This document shows, piece after piece, positions 13,588 through 20,225 of a stretch of 20,462 nucleotides of DNA. Source of the DNA: an uncultured Verrucomicrobiales bacterium (GTDB lineage Bacteria; Verrucomicrobiota; Verrucomicrobiia; Verrucomicrobiales; Akkermansiaceae). The DNA lies in contig CALCWC010000078.1 in the NCBI GenBank assembly GCA_937905985.1, positions 1 to 20,462 of the forward strand, given 5' to 3'. The notes beneath the pieces are model-generated. The model saw nothing but the letters and a program-made list of their open reading frames with translations, searched no databases and was not told the DNA's origin. How positions within the stretch are numbered: position 1 is the first letter of the stretch; each line of letters opens with the position of its first letter. The translations under genes and the position numbers were made by a program.

Positions 13588-16170
13588 ATGATACCCACCC
13601 CACGCCTTATTCCCCTGTTCCTGGTTGCCGGCCTGGCTGCGGCGCAGGAGGCCGCTCCAAACAGCGCGCCCACGGTTGCTCCCGCCACTTCCTGCGCGCA
13701 GGAGTCTCCCGACGAGGAGGAGGCTTCCCTGATCCAGGCGGCACAGGAAGGCCGCATGAAAATCGTCAAGCTGCTATTGGACCGCGGGGTGGATGTCAAC
13801 CTTGCCGCCGAGGAAAACGTGTACAGCGAGGAAGGATTGGAATGGACAAAAGGTTCGACTCCCCTACATGTGGCTGCGTACTCCGGCCACAGGGAAATCT
13901 GCAAGCTGCTGCTGGAACGCGGCGCGGATGTCAATGCAAGGGACGAGTTAGGCGCGACTTCCCTGCACATGGCGGCAATGAACGGCTACATGGAAGAGTG
14001 CCGTCTGCTGCTGGGGCACGGTGCAGAGATCAACTCGACAGACGAGGAAGGATATACACCCCTGCACATGGCGGCGCGGGAAGGCCATCCGGAAACATGC
14101 AGGCTGCTGCTGGAACGCGGCGCGGATATCAATGCAAAGAGCAGGAGTGCCGAAATCCCCCTGCACATGGCGGCGCGGCTAGGCCATCCGGAAACATGCA
14201 AGCTGCTGCTGGAACGCGGCGCGGATATCAATGCAAAGAACGAGTCCGGCGAGACTCCCCTGCGCGAGGCGGTGGAAAGGGCTCACACCGAAACCTGCAA
14301 GCTGTTGCTGGGACACGGCGCGGACACCAATGCCGCAGACGAAAGAGGCCTGACTCCCCTACATTGGGCTGCGTTCCAAGGCCATGAGGAAATTTGCAAG
14401 CTGCTGACGGGACACGGCGCGAACATCAATGCCGCTGACAAAGGTGGCCAGACGCCCCTACATCTGGCAGCGAACTACGGTAAAGACGCAATCTGCAAAC
14501 TGCTCATGGAGCATGGCGCAAACATCAAGGCAAAGGACGCGCAAGGCTCCTCCCCCATTTTCTATGCAGCCGGGAGCTGCAGCATAAAAACCTTCAAGCT
14601 GTTGCTGGAGCACGGCGCGGATATCAAAGAAACGAGCAAAGATGGTTCAACGCTCCTGCTCAATGCTGCGGCCGGAGGCAACGCGGAAACCTGCAAGTTC
14701 CTGTTGGAACACGGCGCAGACGCCAAGGCTGCGAACAAGTCGGGCGAGCCCCCCATTCTCGGTGCAGCCCATATTGGCAGCATGGAAACCTGCAAGCTGT
14801 TGCTGGAGTACGGGGCCAATCCCAACGTGGCAGACCAGAATGGCTGGACTCCCCTGCTCGTGGCAGCCAAAAACGACAATAAGGAAATCTGCAAGCTGTT
14901 GCTGGAGCACGGCGCAAATGTCAATGCTGCAGACGAAATAGGCCAGACTCCCCTGCAAGTGGCTGTGGTCTACGTCCACAGGGAAATCTGCCAGCTGCTG
15001 CTGGAGCACGGCGCGGATGTCAACGCCCGTGACATGGAAGGCCGGACTCCCCTGTATTGGGCGGCAAAGATTGGCGACGCGAAAACATGCCGTCTGCTGC
15101 TGGAACATGGTGCAGATCCCAACGACAAGCCGAATGGCGAGCCCAGGCCCCTGCGGCTGGCAGTATCGCGGGGAGATACGGACACATGCAGGCTGTTGCT
15201 GGAGCACGGGGCCAATCCCTACGTGGCAGAGGAGGACCTACTGAGTCACCTTTGCTTGATTGCTTGGCAGGACCACAAGGATATCGTCAGGCTCCTGCTG
15301 GAGCACGGCGCGGATCCCAACGTGGGGGACAGCAGGGGTACGCTTTTGGAACGCGCAGTCATGGAACACGATGCCGATGCATGCCGCTTGCTGCTGGAAC
15401 ATGGTGCGAATGCCGACACCCACGCCCCCTACATTGATTCGAGTCAGCCGGGAAGCAACACCCCCTTGCTCAACGCGTTCCATAATGAGGACGTTGCCAT
15501 ATTCCGCCTTCTGCTGGAGCACGGTGCAAACCCCAACATTTCTGGCCGCTTTGATCAAACGCCCCTGCATGAAGCCCTCCGCATGAACAACGCTGCCGCC
15601 GTCAAGCTTCTGCTGGAGCACGGCGCCAATCCCAACGTTAGTGGCGAGCATGAACGCCTCCCCCTGATGAAGGCCGTATTGGATCTCGATACGAACATGT
15701 GCAGGCTCCTACTGGAGCACGGCGCGGATGTATCAGGCGGACCCGAAACCACATGGACACCCCTGCACGCGGCAGCGACATGGGCCAACACGGAAACCTG
15801 CAAGCTGCTTATTGGGCATGGGGCGGACATCCATGCGCGGGACGGGGATGGCAGGACGCCCCTGTTCGATGCCGCCGGCCGCGGTGTTGACCGTCTACCC
15901 GACGGAATGGCAAGGGAAAAGGGCTGCGTAGAAACCTGCCGTCTGCTGCTGGACTGCGGAGCGGATGTCAACGCCCGTGACATGGAAGGCCGCACTGCCT
16001 TGTACGCGGCGGTCGGCTCCCGCTCCGATGATGTCTGCAAGCTGTTGCTTGAGCGTGGCGCGGATATCAATACCAGGGACGAATACGGCGGGACTCCCCT
16101 GCATTGGGCTGTTCAGAAAGGCCTTACGGAAATCGCCGAGCTGCTCAAAAAATACGGCGCCAAGGAATAA
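13588..16170 (+). CDS. Exported protein of 24 ankyrin repeats
   Basis: An 860-residue protein with a signal peptide (about 1-20, cleavage near LAAAQ) and a short Ala/Pro linker. From about residue 45 to the C-terminus I count 24 ankyrin repeats of mostly 33 residues, with the usual TPLHxAA and LLLEHGADxN consensus. Repeats 1, 17 and 22 are longer. Ankyrin repeats form protein-binding solenoids; here the partner would be in the periplasm, at the surface or outside. Eighteen repeats carry Cys at one fixed position (the C of ETCKLLLE), which is unusual in an exported protein. There is no catalytic domain. The start is fixed by the signal peptide and a close promoter. The gene is flanked by a Sel1 lipoprotein upstream and a GNAT module on the other strand downstream; no terminator is visible after the stop. 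Confidence 0.92.
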   Translation: MIPTPRLIPLFLVAGLAAAQEAAPNSAPTVAPATSCAQESPDEEEASLIQAAQEGRMKIVKLLLDRGVDVNLAAEENVYSEEGLEWTKGSTPLHVAAYSGHREICKLLLERGADVNARDELGATSLHMAAMNGYMEECRLLLGHGAEINSTDEEGYTPLHMAAREGHPETCRLLLERGADINAKSRSAEIPLHMAARLGHPETCKLLLERGADINAKNESGETPLREAVERAHTETCKLLLGHGADTNAADERGLTPLHWAAFQGHEEICKLLTGHGANINAADKGGQTPLHLAANYGKDAICKLLMEHGANIKAKDAQGSSPIFYAAGSCSIKTFKLLLEHGADIKETSKDGSTLLLNAAAGGNAETCKFLLEHGADAKAANKSGEPPILGAAHIGSMETCKLLLEYGANPNVADQNGWTPLLVAAKNDNKEICKLLLEHGANVNAADEIGQTPLQVAVVYVHREICQLLLEHGADVNARDMEGRTPLYWAAKIGDAKTCRLLLEHGADPNDKPNGEPRPLRLAVSRGDTDTCRLLLEHGANPYVAEEDLLSHLCLIAWQDHKDIVRLLLEHGADPNVGDSRGTLLERAVMEHDADACRLLLEHGANADTHAPYIDSSQPGSNTPLLNAFHNEDVAIFRLLLEHGANPNISGRFDQTPLHEALRMNNAAAVKLLLEHGANPNVSGEHERLPLMKAVLDLDTNMCRLLLEHGADVSGGPETTWTPLHAAATWANTETCKLLIGHGADIHARDGDGRTPLFDAAGRGVDRLPDGMAREKGCVETCRLLLDCGADVNARDMEGRTALYAAVGSRSDDVCKLLLERGADINTRDEYGGTPLHWAVQKGLTEIAELLKKYGAKE
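14059..14240 (+). repeat. Near-identical 99-bp tandem duplication inside the ankyrin gene
   Basis: Bases about 14059-14141 and 14158-14240 match except at roughly four positions, with an offset of 99 bp, exactly one 33-residue ankyrin repeat. The neighbouring repeats differ much more at DNA level, so this pair (repeats 4 and 5) is a recent duplication or was homogenised. Confidence 0.75.
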
Positions 16171-16238
16171 CAAAGTTGGTGTCCCCATGCGCCTGTTGCC
16201 ACCCATCATTTCTTTGGTACACATGTGCGCTTTCATCA

Positions 16239-16262
16239 ATTCCCACCACATTCCGCTTGAAA
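16239..16262 (+). repeat. 24-bp direct repeat, left copy
   Basis: Identical over 24 bp to 17071-17094; the similarity continues for 5 bp to the left (one mismatch) and partly for 15 bp to the right. It ends in TTGAAA. It lies 14 nt beyond the GNAT stop codon and is not followed by a good -10 box, unlike the right copy. The surrounding stretch 16171-16276 holds nothing else recognisable. Confidence 0.8.
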
Positions 16263-16276
16263 GAGCCTCAGGTATG

Positions 16277-16777
16277 TCAAGATAGCGACGACTCCGTGAC
16301 GGGGCGCGCCAGTTTCAATCCAGCCTGATTCAGGCTGCGGAAACCGTATTTCTTGTAAAAGCCCCTTACGGCACGGTTTTTCGCATCGACAATCACCAAG
16401 GCTCCCGCGCCATCATATGCACGCGAGCGGATGTTGACGATGGCATCATGCAAAAGCAACGCGCCCAATCCTATGCCCTGATATTGGCTGTCCACAGCCA
16501 GACGGCCAATCAGCCATGCAGGGATGGGAAAGGGGACATCGTAATAGCTTAACTGTTCGTCAGCCAAGAAATGGCGGGCCAGACAAAAGGGAGAAATGGA
16601 ATAAAACCCGACAGCGCGCAAGGTTTCGCGCTCCACAAGCAACTTGGTCGCGCTAAGCCCCTTGGCGCCGAAATCCGCCGCTTCACAGGCGAGGAAGTGG
16701 TTCAAACCGTCTTCGCCGCAATCAAAGCCATCGAGGCTCACGCCCTGGGTGTCGAGTTTGGCGAATGCTATTTCCAT
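16277..16777 (-). CDS. GNAT acetyltransferase, TacT-like toxin
   Basis: A 166-residue GCN5-related N-acetyltransferase. The acetyl-CoA loop QYQGIGLGALLL is at 98-109 (Q/R-x-x-G-x-G/A type) and the conserved FYKKYGF with Tyr144 lies near the end. The opening, with FDCGEDGLNHFL and later ISPFCLARHFLADEQLSYY, matches toxins of the TacT/AtaT class, which acetylate aminoacyl-tRNA and stop translation. I use the ATG at 16777, 4 nt after the stop of the short upstream gene, rather than upstream codons inside it. The pairing with a small antitoxin-like gene on the same strand supports a type II toxin-antitoxin operon. The module lies between two 24-bp repeats and points against the flanking ankyrin and asd genes. 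Confidence 0.85.
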   Translation of the reverse strand: MEIAFAKLDTQGVSLDGFDCGEDGLNHFLACEAADFGAKGLSATKLLVERETLRAVGFYSISPFCLARHFLADEQLSYYDVPFPIPAWLIGRLAVDSQYQGIGLGALLLHDAIVNIRSRAYDGAGALVIVDAKNRAVRGFYKKYGFRSLNQAGLKLARPVTESSLS

Positions 16778-16781
16778 GGTC

Positions 16782-16988
16782 TTAGCCGAGTTGGGGAATA
16801 TCTGCCCACTTTCGGGCAACTTCCCTGGCGGCATCGTTGGGGACAAAAGGAGTGACCAGCATTTTGGCTGCGCGCTTGGCCTCCTGCTCGCTCAAGGCAA
16901 TCCAGTGTGCCTCTTTGGTGCGGCAGGCGGGAACACGCCGCTTGCGGGGCTGCGTGGTTTCGCGGTTTTTGCCAAAGGTAGCCTTCAT
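16782..16988 (-). CDS. Short DUF1778-like antitoxin lacking the RHH domain
   Basis: A 68-residue protein directly upstream of the GNAT gene. Its C-terminal half (LSEQEAKRAAKML, then TPFVPNDAAREV) resembles the toxin-neutralising tail of DUF1778/TacA antitoxins, including the P-x-x-P-N element. The N-terminal ribbon-helix-helix DNA-binding domain, about 45 residues in normal members, is absent; instead there are about 28 basic residues (KNRETTQPRKRRVP). No frameshifted remnant is visible upstream in any frame. The ATG at 16988 has no ribosome site but follows a promoter by 10 nt; open codons continue upstream to about 17081, into the direct repeat, and look non-coding. It is either a compact antitoxin or a truncated one. 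Confidence 0.6.
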   Translation of the reverse strand: MKATFGKNRETTQPRKRRVPACRTKEAHWIALSEQEAKRAAKMLVTPFVPNDAAREVARKWADIPQLG

Positions 16989-16998
16989 AATAGGAGGG

Positions 16999-17027
16999 AT
17001 GGTACCATGATTGCGGCGGAAAGGCAA
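16999..17027 (-). promoter_or_regulatory. Promoter and palindromic operator of the GNAT module
   Basis: TTGCCT (17022-17027), a 17-bp spacer and TACCAT (16999-17004), 10 nt before the antitoxin ATG. The -10 box lies inside the perfect palindrome ATGGTACCAT (16999-17008), a natural site for autoregulation. Confidence 0.5.
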
Positions 17028-17070
17028 GCCGAAACTCATACTCCAACAGGCAACAGGCAACTTCCCATCG

Positions 17071-17094
17071 ATTCCCACCACATTCCGCTTGAAA
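17071..17094 (+). repeat. 24-bp direct repeat, right copy
   Basis: Identical to 16239-16262. Its last six bases are the TTGAAA -35 box of the asd promoter. With the left copy it brackets the 0.8-kb GNAT/antitoxin module. Confidence 0.8.
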
Positions 17095-17116
17095 AAGGCG
17101 CGGGGATGTGTATACT
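17089..17116 (+). promoter_or_regulatory. Promoter of the asd operon
   Basis: TTGAAA (17089-17094), a 16-bp spacer and TATACT (17111-17116). Transcription should begin near 17123, leaving a 5' leader of about 40 nt. Confidence 0.65.
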
Positions 17117-17118
17117 CA

Positions 17119-17137
17119 CACGCGCTTGCGGCGCGTG
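17119..17137 (+). promoter_or_regulatory. Hairpin at the start of the asd leader
   Basis: CACGCGC, loop TTGCG, GCGCGTG: a perfect 7-bp stem at the predicted 5' end of the mRNA. It might stabilise the transcript. It has no T-run and is too small for a lysine riboswitch. Confidence 0.4.
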
Positions 17138-17163
17138 AAGCCGTAAAACGCTAGAAAAAAAGC

Positions 17164-18177
17164 ATGATGAAGAACCCGAGAGTCGCAATAGTTGGCGCCA
17201 CCGGAGCGGTGGGCGTTGAGATCCTGTCCTGTCTGGAAAGCCGCAACTTCCCGCTGGCTTCCCTGAAGCTGCTGGCATCCCATCGTTCCGCCGGTAAACA
17301 GGTGGCCTTCCGCGGTGAAATGCTCACCGTGGAGGAGCTGACCCCCGAATCCTTCCACGATGTGGATCTGGCGCTCTTCTCCGCCGGGGGCGACATCTCC
17401 CGCGAGTACGCGCCCATTGCCGCCGCGGCGGGTGCCGTGGTGGTGGACAACTCGTCCGCGTTCCGCCAGGAGGCGGATGTGCCGCTGGTGGTGCCGGAAA
17501 TCAACGGCGAGGCCGCCTTCAACCACCCGCGCAACATCATTGCCAACCCCAACTGCACCACCATCATCACCCTCATGGCCCTGTACCCGCTGCACGTGCG
17601 CTACGGGCTGAAGACCATCATCGCCAGCAGCTACCAGGCTGTTTCCGGCAGCGGCCAGCACGGCATCACGGAGCTGGAGAACCAGGTGCGCGCCATTGCC
17701 AACGGCCACCCCGTGGAAATCTCCACCTATCCCCGCCAAATCGCTTTCAACGTGCTGCCGCAGATTGACAAGTTCGCCGACAACGGCTACACCAAGGAGG
17801 AGCTGAAGATGCTCAACGAGGGCCGCAAAATCCTCTCCCTGCCGGAGCTGAAGGTGTCCTGCACCTGCGTTCGCGTGCCGGTGTACCGCAGCCACTCCAT
17901 CTCCTGCGTGGCTCAGTTCGAGAAGCCCGTGGACGTGGCGGGCGCGCAGGCCTGCTATGCCGACCGCCCCGGCGTGTGCCTGGTGGACGACCCCGCCTCC
18001 AACCAGTGGCCCACGCCGCTGGATTCCACCAATGGCGACGACTGCCTGGTGGGCCGCATCCGCCTGGACAGCGCCATCGACAACGCCCTGAGCCTCTGGG
18101 TGGTGGGCGACCAGGTGCGCAAGGGCGCGGCCCTGAACGCCGTGCAGATTGCCGAACTTCTCGTGAAAGGAAACTGA
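17164..18177 (+). CDS. asd: Aspartate-semialdehyde dehydrogenase
   Basis: This enzyme reduces aspartyl phosphate to aspartate semialdehyde with NADPH, the branch point to lysine/diaminopimelate, threonine and methionine. It has 337 residues, normal for the family. The NADP-binding GATGAVG loop is at 11-17, catalytic Cys131 is in NPNCTT, the SSYQAVSGSGQHG substrate region spans 155-167, and His244 (VPVYRSHS) is the general base. Two adjacent ATGs (17164 and 17167) are both possible; the ribosome site is poor (A-rich). It is first in a three-gene operon: the polyprenyl synthase ATG follows after a single base. No aspartokinase or dapA is nearby, so the operon mixes pathways. Confidence 0.95.
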   Translation: MMKNPRVAIVGATGAVGVEILSCLESRNFPLASLKLLASHRSAGKQVAFRGEMLTVEELTPESFHDVDLALFSAGGDISREYAPIAAAAGAVVVDNSSAFRQEADVPLVVPEINGEAAFNHPRNIIANPNCTTIITLMALYPLHVRYGLKTIIASSYQAVSGSGQHGITELENQVRAIANGHPVEISTYPRQIAFNVLPQIDKFADNGYTKEELKMLNEGRKILSLPELKVSCTCVRVPVYRSHSISCVAQFEKPVDVAGAQACYADRPGVCLVDDPASNQWPTPLDSTNGDDCLVGRIRLDSAIDNALSLWVVGDQVRKGAALNAVQIAELLVKGN

Positions 18178-18178
18178 C

Positions 18179-19066
18179 ATGAACGCGATAGCCGACCTCA
18201 TCAAGGAAACCGCCGCGCGCGTTGAAGCGCGGCTCAACGAACTGCTGCCCGCCGAGGAAGTGCAGCCCACCACGCTACACAAGGCAATGCGCTACAGCAT
18301 TTTCGCCGGTGGCAAGCGCATCCGCCCCCTGCTCTGCCTGGAATCCGCCAAGGCCTGCGGCGGTGATGAGGACGACGCCCTGAACGCCGCCTGCGCCCTG
18401 GAAACCCTGCACACCTACACGCTCATCCACGATGACCTGCCGTGCATGGACAACGACGACATGCGCCGCGGACGCCCCACCAACCACAAGGTGTTCGGCG
18501 AGGGTGTAGCGGTGCTGGCGGGTGACGCGCTGCTGACGGAGGCGTTCGCCATCCTGGCGCGCGTGCCGGCCAACGAGCGCTACACCGTGGGCGACTACGT
18601 GGCGGAGTTTGCGTACCGCACGGGCAGCCTCAACCTGGTGGGCGGTCAGGTGCTGGACCTGGAAGGCGAGGGCCGCGAGCTTTCCGTTGACGAGCTGCGC
18701 GCCATCCACAACGGCAAGACCTCCGCGCTCATCATGGCCTCCACCCGCCTCGGCGGCATGGTGGCCGGGTGCACCCAGGAGCAGCTGGACGCCCTCACCG
18801 CCTACGGACGCGACTTGGGGCTGGCTTTCCAGATTATCGACGATATCCTGGACATCACCTCCTCCCCGGAGGTGCTGGGCAAGAGCATCGGCAAGGATGC
18901 CGCGGAGCACAAGGCCACCTACCCCGCCCTGGTGGGCATGGAGCAGGCCCGCCGCGAGGCGCGCGACCTGACGGCCTCCGCCCGCGCCGCGCTGGAGGTG
19001 TTCTCCCCGAAGCGCCGCGAGGTGCTGCTGGCCATCAACGACTACCTGCTCAACCGCGACTATTGA
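18179..19066 (+). CDS. Polyprenyl synthetase (probable farnesyl diphosphate synthase)
   Basis: A short-chain trans-prenyltransferase that condenses isopentenyl diphosphate with allylic diphosphates to make C15 (or C20) chains for quinones, undecaprenyl phosphate and other isoprenoids. It has 295 residues. The first Asp-rich motif is DDLPCMD (85-91), with the two-residue insertion of bacterial type II FPP synthases and Tyr80 at the -5 position. GGKRIRP (44-50) binds diphosphate, and the second Asp motif is DDILD (221-225). These features favour an IspA-like C15 product, but chain length needs assay. It starts one base after the asd stop, with AAAGGAAA as ribosome site, and ends one base before the lipA ATG. 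It is functionally linked to ispD at 2340. Confidence 0.9.
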   Translation: MNAIADLIKETAARVEARLNELLPAEEVQPTTLHKAMRYSIFAGGKRIRPLLCLESAKACGGDEDDALNAACALETLHTYTLIHDDLPCMDNDDMRRGRPTNHKVFGEGVAVLAGDALLTEAFAILARVPANERYTVGDYVAEFAYRTGSLNLVGGQVLDLEGEGRELSVDELRAIHNGKTSALIMASTRLGGMVAGCTQEQLDALTAYGRDLGLAFQIIDDILDITSSPEVLGKSIGKDAAEHKATYPALVGMEQARREARDLTASARAALEVFSPKRREVLLAINDYLLNRDY

Positions 19067-19067
19067 T

Positions 19068-19985
19068 ATGAGCGAGGAAATGACGCGCAAGCCCGCGTGG
19101 CTGAAGGTGAAGATGCCCAAGGGGCGCGCCTTCACGGAGGTTTCCCACCTCATCAAGGACAACGAGCTTGTGACCGTGTGCCAGGAGGCCATGTGCCCCA
19201 ACCGCGGCGAATGCTGGAGCCACGGCACCGCCACTTTCATGCTCTGCGGCGAGGTCTGCACCCGCGCCTGCGGCTTCTGCGCCACACGAACCGCCAAGCC
19301 CAAGCCCCTCGACCCCGAGGAACCACGCAAGGTCGCCGAGGCCGTGGCCCACATGAAGCTCAACCACACCGTCATCACCATGGTCACGCGAGACGACCTC
19401 AAGGACGGCGCCGCCGCGCACATCGCCGCCGCCATCCGCGCCATCCGCAAGGCCAGCCCCTCCACGGTGATCGAGGTGCTCACCTCCGACTTCAACGGCA
19501 ACGAGGACGCCCTCGCCGCCGTGATGGACGCCCGCCCGCACATCTTCAACCACAATTTGGAAACCGTGGAGCGCCTGTCGCCCATCGTGCGTTTCCGCGC
19601 CAAGTACCGCCAGTCGCTCCACGTGCTGCAGCGCGCCGCGGAGATGGCTCCCGGCATGGTGGTCACCAAGAGCGGCATCATGCTCGGACTCGGCGAAACG
19701 CGCGAGGAAATCGCCCGCACCATGGACGACCTCCGCGAGCACGGCGTCACCGTGCTCACCATGGGCCAGTACCTGCGCCCGTCTCCCCGCCACCTCCCCG
19801 TGATGGAATACATCCGCCCGGAGGTGTTTGAGGAATTGCGCGAGCTCGCCCTCTCCAAGGGCTTCCTCCACGTGGCCAGCGGCCCGCTCATCCGCTCCTC
19901 CCACCATGATGCCAACTTCCGCCCGGAACAAGACATCCTGGAGGCCATCAACGCCGACCTCCGCTCTCGCGGCGAGCTGGCGTGA
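19068..19985 (+). CDS. lipA: Lipoyl synthase
   Basis: A radical-SAM enzyme that inserts two sulfur atoms into octanoyl groups on lipoyl domains of 2-oxoacid dehydrogenases and the glycine cleavage H protein. It has 305 residues, the standard length. The auxiliary-cluster cysteines are 38, 43 and 49 (C-x4-C-x5-C); the radical-SAM cysteines are 64, 68 and 71 (CTRACGFC). The C-terminal serine ligand motif, normally RSSYHA, reads RSSHHD (276-281); the serines are kept, so function is likely. The ATG lies one base after the preceding stop. No lipB is in view, so the octanoyl source is not shown by this context. It is the last gene of the operon; a stem overlaps its stop codon. Confidence 0.95.
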   Translation: MSEEMTRKPAWLKVKMPKGRAFTEVSHLIKDNELVTVCQEAMCPNRGECWSHGTATFMLCGEVCTRACGFCATRTAKPKPLDPEEPRKVAEAVAHMKLNHTVITMVTRDDLKDGAAAHIAAAIRAIRKASPSTVIEVLTSDFNGNEDALAAVMDARPHIFNHNLETVERLSPIVRFRAKYRQSLHVLQRAAEMAPGMVVTKSGIMLGLGETREEIARTMDDLREHGVTVLTMGQYLRPSPRHLPVMEYIRPEVFEELRELALSKGFLHVASGPLIRSSHHDANFRPEQDILEAINADLRSRGELA

Positions 19986-19998
19986 TTCCGCGCCAGCT
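19975..19998 (+). terminator. Hairpin over the lipA stop codon
   Basis: AGCTGGCG (19975-19982) pairs with CGCCAGCT (19991-19998), giving an 8-bp stem enclosing the TGA. No T-run follows, so it is at best a weak or Rho-type terminator or an mRNA 3' end stabiliser. Confidence 0.35.
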
Positions 19999-20031
19999 GA
20001 CATGCACGATGACATACACGCTGACATACAC
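19996..20031 (+). repeat. Three tandem 12-bp repeats
   Basis: GCTGACATGCAC, GATGACATACAC and GCTGACATACAC follow each other without gaps between lipA and the tRNA promoter. The function is unknown; an array of regulator sites or simple slippage would both fit. Confidence 0.75.
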
Positions 20032-20046
20032 GCGGGAAGTTTGTTC

Positions 20047-20075
20047 TTGCCAACCATGCCCTCTTGCCTTACTAT
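20047..20075 (+). promoter_or_regulatory. tRNA promoter
   Basis: TTGCCA (20047-20052), a 17-bp spacer and TACTAT (20070-20075), ending 6 nt before the tRNA. The GC-rich CTGCGCG between box and gene resembles a stringent discriminator. Confidence 0.7.
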
Positions 20076-20081
20076 CTGCGC

Positions 20082-20154
20082 GGGGCTGTAGCTCAGCGGT
20101 TAGAGCAGAGGACTCATAATCCTTTGGTCGTGGGTTCGAACCCCACCGGCCCTA
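20082..20154 (+). tRNA. tRNA with CAU anticodon (Ile2 or elongator Met)
   Basis: A complete cloverleaf of 73 nt. Acceptor GGGGCTG pairs with CGGCCCT (two G-U pairs), the D arm is GCTC/GAGC, and the anticodon stem GAGGA/TCCTT has loop CTCATAA with anticodon CAU. The variable loop is TGGTC, the T arm is GTGGG-TTCGAAC-CCCAC, and the discriminator is A. CCA is not encoded. The loop and the short D loop resemble E. coli tRNA-Ile2 (lysidine-modified CAU) more than elongator Met, but this cannot be decided by eye. It is not initiator tRNA, because the 5' base can pair (G1-U72) and the anticodon stem lacks the three G-C pairs. Confidence 0.93.
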
Positions 20155-20156
20155 TT

Positions 20157-20203
20157 AAGCGCAGAGCCCCACGGTTGCATAACCGTGGGGCTCTGCGCTT
20201 TTT
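20157..20203 (+). terminator. tRNA terminator, 20-bp stem
   Basis: A perfect 20-bp stem (20157-20176 with 20181-20200), loop GCAT, and a run of five T. It starts 3 nt after the tRNA. The stem is far longer than termination needs. Confidence 0.88.
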
Positions 20204-20225
20204 GCCCGGTGGGAGTGAGAACCGT

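Noticed and set aside
13860..16150. CRISPR-like or satellite array suggested by regular spacing
   Set aside because: The periodicity is 99 bp and encodes 33-residue ankyrin repeats in a single open frame.
17119..17163. Lysine riboswitch or attenuator upstream of asd
   Set aside because: The leader is only about 40 nt with one 7-bp hairpin, far too short for the lysine aptamer, and has no leader peptide rich in Lys or Thr.
18275..20053. 592-codon open frame on the minus strand
   Set aside because: It is antisense to the polyprenyl synthase and lipA, which both have complete catalytic motifs. It has no promoter or family signature.
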